Assembly (NCBI RefSeq): GCF_015234515.1
Contig: NZ_JADGMY010000034.1
Location: 1 to 64,000 of the forward strand
Source of the DNA: Cellulomonas sp.
GTDB taxonomy: Bacteria > Actinomycetota > Actinomycetes > Actinomycetales > Cellulomonadaceae
DNA length: 64,000 bases
Reading direction: 5' to 3'
In this document: positions 33,787-41,973 of the stretch, piece after piece
How positions within the stretch are numbered: position 1 is the first letter of the stretch
How the letters are laid out: each line of letters opens with the position of its first letter
Notes under the pieces: generated by a model
What the model saw: the letters and a program-made list of their open reading frames with translations, nothing else
The model's database searches: none
Told to the model about the DNA's origin: nothing
Program-made: the position numbers and the translations under genes

Positions 33787-35337
33787 CTACCGCTGCAGGG
33801 TCAGCAGACCCGGGCGGTACGGCAGGGCGCCGTAGTCGCCGCCGGAGGACGGGTTGCGGCCCTGGTAGAGCAGCTGCAGGTTGCACGGGTCGACCGTCAT
33901 GGTCTGGTCCGCGCTGGTGCGCAGCAGCTCGCCGTGGCTGATGTCGTTGGTCCACGTCGCGCCGCTGTTGGCCTTGCCGGCGAACGGGTTGCTCTCCGAG
34001 GTGGCCTGCGGCGTCCAGGTCCCGTCGAGGCTCGTGGCCGTGAAGGACCGGAAGTAGCGGCCCTGGGCGCCGATCGCCTCGACGATCATGAGGTACCGCT
34101 GCTGGCCCTGGAGCTTGTAGACCTGCACCGCCTCGAAGAGGTTGTTCGTCGTGTCCGTCATGATCGTCTGGTAGCTCGACCCGAAGCTGCCGGGGAAGTT
34201 GCCGATCGGCATGGACGCCCGGTAGATGCGGCCGTTGTCGCCGGCGAAGAACAGGTACATGTTGCGGTCGTCACCGATCAGGGCCTGGTCGATCGGACCG
34301 GTCCCCGAGTTGGAGATCGACCCGGTGAAGAGCGTCTGGTGCGCGCCCCAGCTGTTCGGGTCCGACGGGTTGGTCGACGTCCGGTAGGAGAACGCGGGGC
34401 CGCCCCACTGGTAGGCCAGGACCCAGATGTTCTTCGGCGCGAAGTAGAACAGCGACGGCGCGACCGCCGTGAACGGCATCGTCCGCTGCTGCGCCGAGCC
34501 CATCTGCGAGTAGCTCGAGAACGGGGCGAACGCGGTCGACTGCCACGCCGTGCCCGTGTTCGTCGTCGCGTACACGAGCTGCTGGCCGTTGACCGGCGCG
34601 ACGGTGAAGTCCTTCAGCGACACCCACCCGGAGCGCGGCTGGGCCAGCACGCCGGAGTCACGCCACCGGTACGACGACGGCAGCGAGCAGGTGCCCGTCG
34701 GCGGCGGTGTGGTCGGCGACGCGGTGGGCTGCGTCGTCGGGTTGCTCGTCGGCTGCGGGTTGCTGCCGACGCGGACCAGCTGCCACTGCTGGTTGTTGCC
34801 GCCCCAGTTGCTGTACTGGACGATGTTGGCGCCGTCGGCCGTCGAGCCGCCCTGGACCTCCACCGCGAGGTTGGAGTGGCGGTTGACGAGGATCACGTGC
34901 CCGTTGGGGGCGTCCTGCAGGCGGAACTGCTGGTTGTTCGTGTTGTTGTCGGTGTACTGGACGATCGCGCCGCCGTTGGCGGTCGACCAGTTGTGCACAT
35001 CGAGGACCTTGCCCGAGAGGCGTGACTTCAGCCGGTAGTACCCGTTGCCGGAGTCGACGAACTGCCACTGCTGCTGCGAGCCGTCGTTGCGGGTCCACTG
35101 CGTGATCCGCGCGCCGTCGCTCATCGAGAGGTTGTACACGTCGAGGGCCTTGCCGCTGCCGCGGTTGATCAGGACGTACGACGCGCTCGTGTCGACCGTC
35201 GCGGCCGAGGCCGCGGGGGCGGCGACGAGTGCGGCGGCGCCTGCTGACACGGCGGTGGCCGCGGCGACGAGGACCGACGCCCAGCGCCGGCGTCCTCGTG
35301 CCGGGGCTGCCGCCCCGTAGGCACGTGCTGATCTCAT
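33787..35337 (-). CDS. Secreted GH62 alpha-L-arabinofuranosidase with N-terminal CBM13
   Basis: A 516-residue exported enzyme. After a signal peptide with an Arg-rich start and cleavage near ASA-ATVD (about residue 46), residues about 50-185 form a ricin-B-type CBM13: three repeats with [24 protein letters not shown] and [14 protein letters not shown] Pro/Thr/Ser linker of about 25 residues joins a GH62 domain of about 300 residues ([69 protein letters not shown], and [20 protein letters not shown]), family enzymes that remove arabinose side chains from arabinoxylan by inversion. ATG 35337 follows GAAGGAG. Regulatory palindromes lie upstream. Confidence 0.93.
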   Translation of the reverse strand: MRSARAYGAAAPARGRRRWASVLVAAATAVSAGAAALVAAPAASAATVDTSASYVLINRGSGKALDVYNLSMSDGARITQWTRNDGSQQQWQFVDSGNGYYRLKSRLSGKVLDVHNWSTANGGAIVQYTDNNTNNQQFRLQDAPNGHVILVNRHSNLAVEVQGGSTADGANIVQYSNWGGNNQQWQLVRVGSNPQPTSNPTTQPTASPTTPPPTGTCSLPSSYRWRDSGVLAQPRSGWVSLKDFTVAPVNGQQLVYATTNTGTAWQSTAFAPFSSYSQMGSAQQRTMPFTAVAPSLFYFAPKNIWVLAYQWGGPAFSYRTSTNPSDPNSWGAHQTLFTGSISNSGTGPIDQALIGDDRNMYLFFAGDNGRIYRASMPIGNFPGSFGSSYQTIMTDTTNNLFEAVQVYKLQGQQRYLMIVEAIGAQGRYFRSFTATSLDGTWTPQATSESNPFAGKANSGATWTNDISHGELLRTSADQTMTVDPCNLQLLYQGRNPSSGGDYGALPYRPGLLTLQR

Positions 35338-35414
35338 GCTGCTCTCCTTCGAGTGGTCGGGGGCGGAGCGGCCCGTCGCGACGGCGGTCGACGTCGACTG
35401 CCGGGCGAGGGCGA

Positions 35415-35459
35415 TGTGAGCCTTCACATCCCGGTTCGAGCGGTTTGTGAAGGTTCACA
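35415..35459 (-). promoter_or_regulatory. Two TGTGA-N4-TCACA palindromes upstream of the GH62 gene
   Basis: TGTGAGCCTTCACA at 35415-35428 and TGTGAAGGTTCACA at 35446-35459. Both have perfect 5-base arms over a 4-base spacer and lie 31 bases apart, about three helical turns. The arms look like CRP half-sites but the spacer is 4, not 6. They are 80-120 bases ahead of the arabinofuranosidase start. Confidence 0.65.
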
Positions 35460-35467
35460 TTGCCATG

Positions 35468-35505
35468 TGGGATCGCTCCGACTGAAGAGCTGCGGAGCAC
35501 TCCTA
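35468..35505 (-). promoter_or_regulatory. CebR/CelR-like sites upstream of the GH62 gene
   Basis: TGGGATCGCTCCGA (35468-35481) matches the known actinobacterial cello-oligosaccharide repressor site TGGGAGCGCTCCCA at 12 of 14 positions. A weaker copy with GGAGCACTCC lies at 35494-35503. Identification rests on resemblance only. Confidence 0.5.
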
Positions 35506-35805
35506 AACGGTTCGGCCCCGCCGCCTCGGGCGTCTGGTTGGCAATCGTTCCCTCGTTCGGGTGGGCAGGGGGGCGGCCGTGTCCGGAACGCCGGTTGCGC
35601 CGGGTCCGCCCGGTCCGGCACGGTGGGCACTCCGCCGGCGGTACGGGCACGACGGGGCGACTCACGGCACGCTGAGCATCGTCCTCAGCTCGCCCGACGG
35701 CGCCCGGTCGGTCGCGGTCGGCATCACCGGCTGCCGATGGCCCACGCGACCTGCTGACCGACGGCAGGCACGGGCCGCGGCGCTCGAGCAGGGGGTACTG
35801 GCAGC

Positions 35806-36720
35806 GTGACAGGACCTGTTCTCATCACCGGAGCCACGGGAGGCCTCGGGCAGGCGACCGCGCGCGCCGTGGCCCGTGAGGGGCATCCGCTCCTCCTCGT
35901 CGTGCGTGACCTGGACCGGGGCGAGGTGCTCGCGCGCACCCTGCGCGAGGCCGCGCCGGGGCTCGCGGTGTCCGTGCGCCGCGCCGACCTCGCCGACCTG
36001 TCGAGCGTCCGGGCGCTGGCGGACGGGCTGATCCGCGAGGACCTGCTCCCGCGGGCCGTCGTCTGCAACGCAGGGCTCCAGGTGGTCGACGGGATCCAGC
36101 GGTCCCCCGACGGCTACGAGCTGACGATGGCGACGAACGTCCTGGGCCACGTCGCGCTGCTCGCCCCGATCCTCGAGCGCATGGGGCCCGGCTCACGCGT
36201 CGTCACGATCGGCAGCGAGACGCACCGGGGCGGCCCGAGGGCGTTCGGCTTCCCCGCCGCGCGGTGGACGGACATGGCGACGCTCCTGCGGCCGCCGCCC
36301 GGTACCCCGGCGCATCCGGTGGCCGGGAGGGTGCGGTACTCGACGTCGAAGCTGGCCTGCATCGCGCTCGCCTACGGGATCGACGCGCGGTGGCGCGGCC
36401 GGGGCGTGCGCGCCGTGGCGTTCGACCCGGGCCTGATGCCGGAGACGGGGCTGGCCCGGCAGTACCCGCCTCGCCCCGGGCAGCCGTACCAGCAGCGGGG
36501 TGAGCGCCGCGTAGGCGGACCGGATCGCCGAGGGGTGCCGGACTCCGCCGCGGACCTCGCGTGGCAGGCGACCGCCGAGGAGGCCGAGCCGCTCATGGGC
36601 CGCTACGTGAGCCAGCGGCGCGCACGCCGCAGCTCGGTCGCGAGCTACCGCTCCGGGCTGGGTGCGCAGATCTGGGACGCCTGTCTCGAGGCGGCGGGCG
36701 TCGAGCCCACGGGCGCCTGA
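35806..36720 (+). CDS. Short-chain dehydrogenase/reductase containing an internal micro-inversion
   Basis: A 304-residue SDR. GTG start; cofactor motif TGATGGLGQATARAVA (TGxxxGxG), CNAGLQVVDG (NAG), Ser in IGSETHRGG and the active site YSTSKLACIALAYG (YxxxK). It resembles the plant protochlorophyllide-reductase-like SDR group. After ARQYPP the frame reads an Arg/Gly-rich stretch that fits no SDR, while the opposite strand there reads SAIRSAYAALTPLLVRLPGA, exactly the helix expected between QYP and the following VPDSAADLAW. So 62-66 bases are inverted in place, the frame staying open. The encoded protein has about 22 altered residues near the substrate loop and may be inactive. Substrate unknown. 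Followed by a divergent operon start at 36883. Confidence 0.85.
   Translation: MTGPVLITGATGGLGQATARAVAREGHPLLLVVRDLDRGEVLARTLREAAPGLAVSVRRADLADLSSVRALADGLIREDLLPRAVVCNAGLQVVDGIQRSPDGYELTMATNVLGHVALLAPILERMGPGSRVVTIGSETHRGGPRAFGFPAARWTDMATLLRPPPGTPAHPVAGRVRYSTSKLACIALAYGIDARWRGRGVRAVAFDPGLMPETGLARQYPPRPGQPYQQRGERRVGGPDRRGVPDSAADLAWQATAEEAEPLMGRYVSQRRARRSSVASYRSGLGAQIWDACLEAAGVEPTGA
36469..36534. other. Inverted 62-66 bp segment inside the SDR gene
   Basis: Reversing and complementing 36469-36534 (minimal 36471-36532) restores one uninterrupted SDR frame: QYPP, then SAIRSAYAALTPLLVRLPGA, then RVPDSAADLAW. As the window stands, that helix is readable only on the minus strand. The ends carry CC/GG, and near-symmetric CCTCG and CGAGG lie at the edges (36469-36473 and 36529-36533). 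Confidence 0.8.
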
Positions 36721-36882
36721 CGGTCGCCGCGCCGTCCGTCCGGGGTCCCGCGTCCTCCTCCCGGGGGAGGAGGACGCAGCCCGCCACCTCTCCTCCACCG
36801 GCAGGTGCTGGGCACCCACCCCGTCTCCGTAGCGTCGCCGACGGACGCACCGCAGGGTGCGACGCGACGAGGAGGAGACGCC

Positions 36883-37623
36883 ATGATCGAGGTGGAGGCG
36901 CTGACCAAGCGCTACGGGAGCACGACGGCGGTCGACGGCCTGACGTTCACGGCACGGCCCGGGACGGTCACCGGGTTCCTCGGCCCCAACGGGGCGGGCA
37001 AGTCGACGACCATGCGGGTCGTCGTGGGGCTCGAGCGCCCGACGTCCGGGACCACGCGGGTCGACGGGCACCGGTACGCCGACCTGGTGGCACCGCTGCA
37101 CGCGGTGGGTGTCATGCTCGACGCCCGCTCGGTGCACCCGGGCCGCACGGCCTACAAGCACCTGCTGGCGCTGGCGCAGACCCACGGCATCGGCCGCTCG
37201 CGTGTCCGCGACGTCATCGCGATGACCGGGCTGGAGACGGTCGCCAAGCGCCGCGCCGGGACGTTCTCGCTCGGCATGGGCCAGCGCCTCGGCATCGCCG
37301 GTGCCCTGCTGGGCGACCCCGAGACGCTGATCCTGGACGAGCCGGTCAACGGCCTCGACCCCGACGGCGTGCTGTGGGTGCGGCGCCTGGTGCGGGACCT
37401 CGCGGCGGAGGGCCGCACGGTGCTGCTGTCGTCGCACCTGATGCACGAGCTCGCGCTGTGCGCCGACCGCGTGGTCGTCATCGGCCGCGGGCGTCTGCTC
37501 GCCGACGCGCCGGTCGCCGACCTCGTCGGCTCCGAGGGTGGGTCGCTCGAGGACGCGTACCTGCGGCTGACCGCCGACTCCGTCGAGTACCGCGGCACCG
37601 TCACTCCCGGGGGTGCGCGATGA
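36883..37623 (+). CDS. ABC transporter ATP-binding protein (ABC-2/drug-export type)
   Basis: A 246-residue ATPase. Walker A GPNGAGKSTT, Q-loop region VGVMLDARSVHPGRTAYKHL, signature FSLGMGQRLGIAGALLGDP (SLGMGQR replaces the common LSGGQ, as in many actinobacterial CcmA-type ATPases), Walker B LILDEPVNGLDPDG, and switch SSHLMHELALCADRV. The short C-terminal GGSLEDAYLRLTA matches the DrrA-like family. Start ATG 36883 with a strong GGAGGAG. It is first of five overlapping genes with two permeases and a two-component system, so it likely powers an exporter regulated by, or protecting against, a cell-envelope stress such as an antibiotic. Confidence 0.9.
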   Translation: MIEVEALTKRYGSTTAVDGLTFTARPGTVTGFLGPNGAGKSTTMRVVVGLERPTSGTTRVDGHRYADLVAPLHAVGVMLDARSVHPGRTAYKHLLALAQTHGIGRSRVRDVIAMTGLETVAKRRAGTFSLGMGQRLGIAGALLGDPETLILDEPVNGLDPDGVLWVRRLVRDLAAEGRTVLLSSHLMHELALCADRVVVIGRGRLLADAPVADLVGSEGGSLEDAYLRLTADSVEYRGTVTPGGAR

Positions 37624-38504
37624 GCGCCGCCGCCACGTCCCCGACGCGGTCCGCCGCGTCCGCCGTCGCGGTCCGCCGCGGCCCGACGTTCGCGGGCGTG
37701 GTCGCCTCCGAGTGGACCAAGCTGGCCAGCCTGCGCTCCACGTGGTGGACCCTCGTCGTGACGGTGGGCGTCGCCGGGGTGCTGACGTACCTGGGCGCGA
37801 GCGCGTCGTCGGCCGACACGGGGTTCGACCCCCTGGCCGACGTGACGACCGGCCTGCTGCTCGCTCAGATCGGGCCGCTCGTGCTGGGTGTGCTGGCCGG
37901 GGCGGGGGAGTTCCGCACCGGCGCGTTCCGCTCGACGTTCACGACCGTCCCGCGGCGCTCGCCGGTGATCGCCGCGCAGGCGGTGGTGATGGCGGGCTTC
38001 GGCCTGGTCCTCGGGGTCCTGACGGCCCTCGCGGGTGTCGTCGCCGTCCTGCCCGTGGGTGCCGCGCACGGCGTCCCGGTCGACCCCACGGCCGGCGCCA
38101 CACCCGGCGTCCTGCTGGGCATCGTGCTCCTCATGGCCGGGTTCGCGCTGCTGGGGCTCGCGATCGGGACGCTGCTGCGCCGCACCACGCCCGCCGTGGT
38201 GACGGCGCTGGTCGTCGTCCTCGTCCTGCCGATGATGACGATGATGGTGGGTGACCCTGCGGTCGGCGGTGCCGCCGAGCCGGGCTTCGCCGACGACGCG
38301 GCACCGGTCGTCACGGTGGCGGGCGCCATCGGCGCGTTCCTGCCGGGCAACGCGGCACAGCTCATGGCGATGCCGGCCTCCAGCGGCCCCATGCCGGGCG
38401 CCCCGGACCTCGGGCCCGTCGGCGGTGGTCTGGTCCTGGCTGCCTGGGTCCTCGTCCTGCTCGGTGCCGCGACCGTGCGGCTGCGGACGCGGGACGTGCG
38501 ATGA
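37620..38504 (+). CDS. ABC-2 type permease, first of two
   Basis: A 294-residue membrane protein with about six helices. It begins with a cytosolic segment ending VVASEWTKLASLRSTWWTLVVT, the typical opening of actinobacterial ABC-2 exporters (E-W-x-K-L-x-x-x-R-S-T), then helices including LLLAQIGPLVLGVLAGAGEFRTGAFRSTFTTVPRRS, whose E-F-R-T-G-x-x-x-S-T-x-x-x-x-P-x-R motif is conserved. A long extracytoplasmic stretch precedes the last helix. The ATG overlaps the ATPase stop by ATGA. It pairs with the ATPase just upstream and a similar permease downstream, probably as a heterodimer. Confidence 0.85.
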   Translation: MSAAATSPTRSAASAVAVRRGPTFAGVVASEWTKLASLRSTWWTLVVTVGVAGVLTYLGASASSADTGFDPLADVTTGLLLAQIGPLVLGVLAGAGEFRTGAFRSTFTTVPRRSPVIAAQAVVMAGFGLVLGVLTALAGVVAVLPVGAAHGVPVDPTAGATPGVLLGIVLLMAGFALLGLAIGTLLRRTTPAVVTALVVVLVLPMMTMMVGDPAVGGAAEPGFADDAAPVVTVAGAIGAFLPGNAAQLMAMPASSGPMPGAPDLGPVGGGLVLAAWVLVLLGAATVRLRTRDVR

Positions 38505-39343
38505 CGACCGCGGGCGGGACGGCGGTGGTGCCCGCGCGGGCCTCGCGCGGGGCGCCGCCCCGGCGCGGGGTCACGTACGGGCGCGTGCTGGCGGGTGAGT
38601 GGACCAAGGCCGTGAGCGTGCCCGCCCACCTGTGGCTCGCGCTCGGCACCGTCGTCGCCGCGGCGGGCACCGCGTACGGGCTCGGCCTGTTCATTCGGCC
38701 CGACGACGGCCGGTCGGGGTCCTGGGTGCTGACCTCCGGCATCGTGCTCGCGCAGATGGGCTTCCTCGTCCTGGGCGCGCTGGTCGGCACGTCGGACCAC
38801 ACGACCGGCACGGCGCGCACGACGTACGCCGCGGTGCCGCGCCGACTCCCGGTGCTCGGCGCGCAGGTCGTCGTCACGGCCGTCGTCGCCGCTCTCACCG
38901 CCGCGGTCGCGCTCGCCGCGTCGTACCTCGCGACGGCGGGCGTGCGCGGGGCCGACGCCCCGGACCTCGACCTGGTGGTCCCGGGCACGACCCGCGCGCT
39001 GCTCGGGTTCGTGCTGCTCGCCACGGGCGTCACCCTGCTGGGGCTCGGGCTGGGGGCGCTGCTGCGCCGCCCGGCCGACGCGATCGTCACCACCTTCGTG
39101 CTCGTGGTCCTCGCCGACCACCTGCTGGCGGTGCAGCCCGGGCGCGTCACCGACACGCTGCGCGCCGCGCTGCCCGGCTCGGGCAACCGGCTGCTGCTCG
39201 ACGACGCGGCGGTCGCGGCGTTCGACGGCGCGACGCTCGGACCGCAGCTGGGCGTGTGGGGCGGCGGTGCGGTGCTCGCGGCCTGGGTCGCCGTGGCGCT
39301 CGCCGCGGCCGCGTACCGGCTGGTGCGCCATGACGTCCGCTGA
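38501..39343 (+). CDS. ABC-2 type permease, second of two
   Basis: A 280-residue membrane protein paralogous to its upstream neighbour. It shares the VLAGEWTKAVSVPAHLWLALG opening, VLAQMGFLVLGALVGTSDHTTGTARTTYAAVPRRLPVL (the same T-G-x-x-x-x-T-x-x-x-x-P-R-R core) and six helices. The likely evolutionary origin is gene duplication. Overlap ATGA at the start (38501) couples it to the first permease. It probably forms the other half of the export channel. Its stop lies 14 bases inside the start of the histidine kinase gene. Substrate unknown; no dedicated biosynthetic or immunity gene is adjacent. Confidence 0.85.
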   Translation: MTTAGGTAVVPARASRGAPPRRGVTYGRVLAGEWTKAVSVPAHLWLALGTVVAAAGTAYGLGLFIRPDDGRSGSWVLTSGIVLAQMGFLVLGALVGTSDHTTGTARTTYAAVPRRLPVLGAQVVVTAVVAALTAAVALAASYLATAGVRGADAPDLDLVVPGTTRALLGFVLLATGVTLLGLGLGALLRRPADAIVTTFVLVVLADHLLAVQPGRVTDTLRAALPGSGNRLLLDDAAVAAFDGATLGPQLGVWGGGAVLAAWVAVALAAAAYRLVRHDVR

Positions 39344-40811
39344 GGCCGGGCTCTCCCGCGCGGCGTCCGCCGTCGCCCGGGAGGCAGGCCCCGGCGACGG
39401 TCCGGGATGGGAGAGTGGGCCGGTGGTGATCCGGCGCGCGACCGTGGCACGGCCCGGCGTGCCCGCCGGGGGCGGTGACGACGTCCTCACGGAGGAGCAG
39501 GTCCGTGGCGGGAGCCCGGTGGGTCGGCTCGTCGCCGGGCACCCCTGGGTCACCGACGCCGCGGTCGCGGTCGCGGTGCTGCTCGTCGGGCTCGTCGGCG
39601 CGGTCTTCGCCTGGCAGACCGCGGTGGGAGCCGCGGCCCTCGGTCTGTACCCGCCGGACGCCGACGTGCCGACCACCGTCGCGACCACCTGGCTGATCGG
39701 GACCGCGACCGGGACCGTGCTGCTCGCCGTGCGCCGCAAGGCGCCTCTGGTCGTGACGGCCCTGCTGACGGTCGCGTCCGTGGTGTCCCTGCTGGTGGCC
39801 GGGGTGCTCGGGGTGCTCGGGGCGTGCGCGGCGTGCGCCCTCTACAGCGTCGCGGCGAGCCGCAGCACACGCACGACGTGGGTCGCCTTCGGGGTCGTGC
39901 TGACGGCCCTGACGCTCGCGCTGTGGCGGTGGCAGGACCTCGGCCTCATCGAGATCATCCTGTGGTCCGGGGTCGTCACCGGGTCCGGCTGGGAGCCGGT
40001 GACCTACCTGGAGTCGCCGACGTTCTCGCCCGGGCGCCGCATGGGCTCCGTGCTGCTGCTGCTCGCGCTGCTGCTGCTCGGAGTCGCCGTCGGCTCCGCC
40101 GCGCGCGCCCGGCGCCTGCACGCGCGCGAGCTCGTCGAGCGCTACCGGGCGCTGGCCCGCGAGCGGGACCAGAGCGCCGCGCTCGCCCGCGCTGCCGAGC
40201 GGGCCCACATCGCCCGGGAGATGCACGACGTCGTCGCGCACAGCCTGTCCGTGATGGTCGCGCTCGCGGACGGTGCCGACGCCGCGGCGGATCGCGCCCC
40301 CGACCGCTCGCGGGAGGCGGTGCGGCAGGTCGCGCGCACCGGCCGGTCCGCGCTGGCGGACATGCAGCGCGTCCTGGGCGCGTTCGAGACCGACGACGAG
40401 CGGCGGGTGGCGCCCACGGACGTCGACCTGTCCACCGTCGTCGAGCGCTTCGGGACCGCGGGGATGTCCGTGACCGCGACGGGCCTGGACACCGCGCTGC
40501 CCGACGACACGTCGGTGCGGCTCGCGGTCACGCGGATCCTCGGCGAGGCGCTGACCAACGTGCTGCGGCACGCCCCCGGGGCGTCGTCGGTGGAGGTCGC
40601 GGTGCGCCGGACGCCGACGACCGTCGAGGTCGAGGTCCTCGACGGCGGGGGTGCGCGAGCGGGTGACGGGCCCGGGACCGGGCGGGGGATCGTCGGCATG
40701 CGCGAGCGTGCCGCGCTGCTCGGTGGGCACGTCGAGGCGGGGCCGCGCGTGGGAGGCGGGTGGCAGGTCCGAGCGGTCCTGCCGTGGGACGACGACGGAG
40801 GACGACCATGA
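39330..40811 (+). CDS. NarL-type sensor histidine kinase
   Basis: A 493-residue kinase. The first 270 residues hold about six membrane helices (DAAVAVAVLLVGLVGAVFAW, TALLTVASVVSLLVAGVLGVLGACA and others) with little extracellular loop. The HisKA_3 dimerisation domain has the H-box AREMHDVVAHSLSVMVALADGA (phospho-acceptor His 299), then a coiled-coil-like segment, the HATPase N-box RILGEALTNVLRHAPGA and the G-box GRGIVGMRERAALLGG. Start ATG 39330 overlaps the preceding permease by 14 bases; GTG 39423 (VVIRRATV) would remove the Arg/Gly-rich extension. Coupled by ATGA to the response regulator. It probably senses the stress handled by the adjacent exporter. Confidence 0.88.
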   Translation: MTSAEAGLSRAASAVAREAGPGDGPGWESGPVVIRRATVARPGVPAGGGDDVLTEEQVRGGSPVGRLVAGHPWVTDAAVAVAVLLVGLVGAVFAWQTAVGAAALGLYPPDADVPTTVATTWLIGTATGTVLLAVRRKAPLVVTALLTVASVVSLLVAGVLGVLGACAACALYSVAASRSTRTTWVAFGVVLTALTLALWRWQDLGLIEIILWSGVVTGSGWEPVTYLESPTFSPGRRMGSVLLLLALLLLGVAVGSAARARRLHARELVERYRALARERDQSAALARAAERAHIAREMHDVVAHSLSVMVALADGADAAADRAPDRSREAVRQVARTGRSALADMQRVLGAFETDDERRVAPTDVDLSTVVERFGTAGMSVTATGLDTALPDDTSVRLAVTRILGEALTNVLRHAPGASSVEVAVRRTPTTVEVEVLDGGGARAGDGPGTGRGIVGMRERAALLGGHVEAGPRVGGGWQVRAVLPWDDDGGRP

Positions 40812-41509
40812 CGACGGTGCTGCTCGTGGACGACCAGGCGCTGCTGCGCGTCGGCTTCCGCCTGGTCATCGAGTCCGAGCCGGACCTCCAGGTGGTCGGC
40901 GAGGCCGCGGACGGCCGGGTGGCGATCGACCAGGTGGCCGCGCTGGCACCCGACGTCGTGCTCATGGACATCCGCATGCCCGGCATGGACGGCATCGAGG
41001 CGACGCGGCGCCTGGTCGCCGAGCACCCGGACTCCCGCGTGCTGGTGCTCACCACGTTCGACGTCGACGACCTCGCGTTCTCCGCCCTGCGGGCCGGTGC
41101 CAGCGGGTTCCTGCTGAAGTCGACCAGCCCGGGCGAGCTCGTCGACGCGATCCGCACCGTCGCCTCGGGCACCTCGGTCGTGGCGCCCCGCGTGCTGCGG
41201 CGCATGCTCGACCTCTTCGCGCACCACCTGCCGGCCGGCGAGGAGCCGGTCGACGACAGCGACGCTCCGCACCCGCGCCTGCGCGGTCTGACACCGCGCG
41301 AGCTCGATGTCCTGGCCCTCATCGCGGACGGCTCGTCCAACGCCGAGATCGCGGCGGAGCTGCTGGTCTCCGAGACGACCGTGAAGACGCACGTCGGCAA
41401 CGTCTTCGCCAAGCTCGGCGCCCGCGACCGCGTGCAGGCCGTGATCATCGCCTACGAGTGCGGCGTGGTGGGGCAGACGGGCGCCGGCTCGCCACGCCGG
41501 GGCCTCTGA
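40808..41509 (+). CDS. NarL/FixJ-type response regulator
   Basis: A 233-residue regulator. Receiver domain: VLLVDDQALLRVGFRLVIE, phospho-acceptor Asp 54 in VVLMDIRMPGMDG, Thr in LVLTTFDVDDLAF and Lys in GFLLKSTSPGEL. A LuxR-type helix-turn-helix ends the chain: LTPRELDVLALIADGSSNAEIAAELLVSETTVKTHVGNVFAKLG. Overlap ATGA with the histidine kinase gene shows they form one two-component pair. As the last of five linked genes it probably activates the exporter operon in response to kinase phosphorylation. The promoter ahead of 36883 was not resolved. Confidence 0.92.
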   Translation: MTTVLLVDDQALLRVGFRLVIESEPDLQVVGEAADGRVAIDQVAALAPDVVLMDIRMPGMDGIEATRRLVAEHPDSRVLVLTTFDVDDLAFSALRAGASGFLLKSTSPGELVDAIRTVASGTSVVAPRVLRRMLDLFAHHLPAGEEPVDDSDAPHPRLRGLTPRELDVLALIADGSSNAEIAAELLVSETTVKTHVGNVFAKLGARDRVQAVIIAYECGVVGQTGAGSPRRGL

Positions 41510-41563
41510 CCCGACCGGGTCGGTCCCGGGGGTCGGCGGCACGGCAGCACCGGCGTCGCGGCG

Positions 41564-41887
41564 TCAGGGTGCGGGCGGGGTGCCGTCCTCGGCAGCGGGC
41601 TCGGCACCCGGCCGTCGCCGGCCCCAGACCTCACGCCCCTTGTCGACACCCGCCTGCCCCGCGGCGCGCGCCCGGTCGAGCCAGCGCCGCGCCCACGCGA
41701 ACTCGGTGGCGAGCAGCGCGAGCCCGGCCAGGATCGCGAGGATCCCCGGGCCCGGCAGGACGAGCATCGCGACGCCGGTGAGGAGCACGGTCCCGCCGAC
41801 GACCGCGACGGCGACCACGCGCACGGGACGCGGCAGCAGCTGGATCTGCGCGCGGGTCCGGTCCCAGCGCTCCGACCACGAAGCCAT
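41564..41887 (-). CDS. PGPGW family small membrane protein
   Basis: A 107-residue membrane protein with two helices: VRVVAVAVVGGTVLLTGVAML and GILAILAGLALLATEFAWARRWL joined by the signature VLPGPG, with a Trp in the following segment. The pattern is PF09656 (TIGR02611), a family of unknown function widespread in actinobacteria. The N-terminal 20 residues contain basic Arg/Trp residues and the C-terminal tail is charged (GREVWGRRRPG) and cytosolic. ATG 41887; convergent with the response regulator gene, alone in its direction. Helical packing around the PGPG turn is typical for the family. Confidence 0.78.
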   Translation of the reverse strand: MASWSERWDRTRAQIQLLPRPVRVVAVAVVGGTVLLTGVAMLVLPGPGILAILAGLALLATEFAWARRWLDRARAAGQAGVDKGREVWGRRRPGAEPAAEDGTPPAP

Positions 41888-41973
41888 GCGTCCCCTCCCG
41901 TCGTCGTCGGCGTGTGCGCTCCTGCTGACCCGCCGACGTCGGGCGGGTCCGCGTCGTGCCCGGCGCTGGGAAT

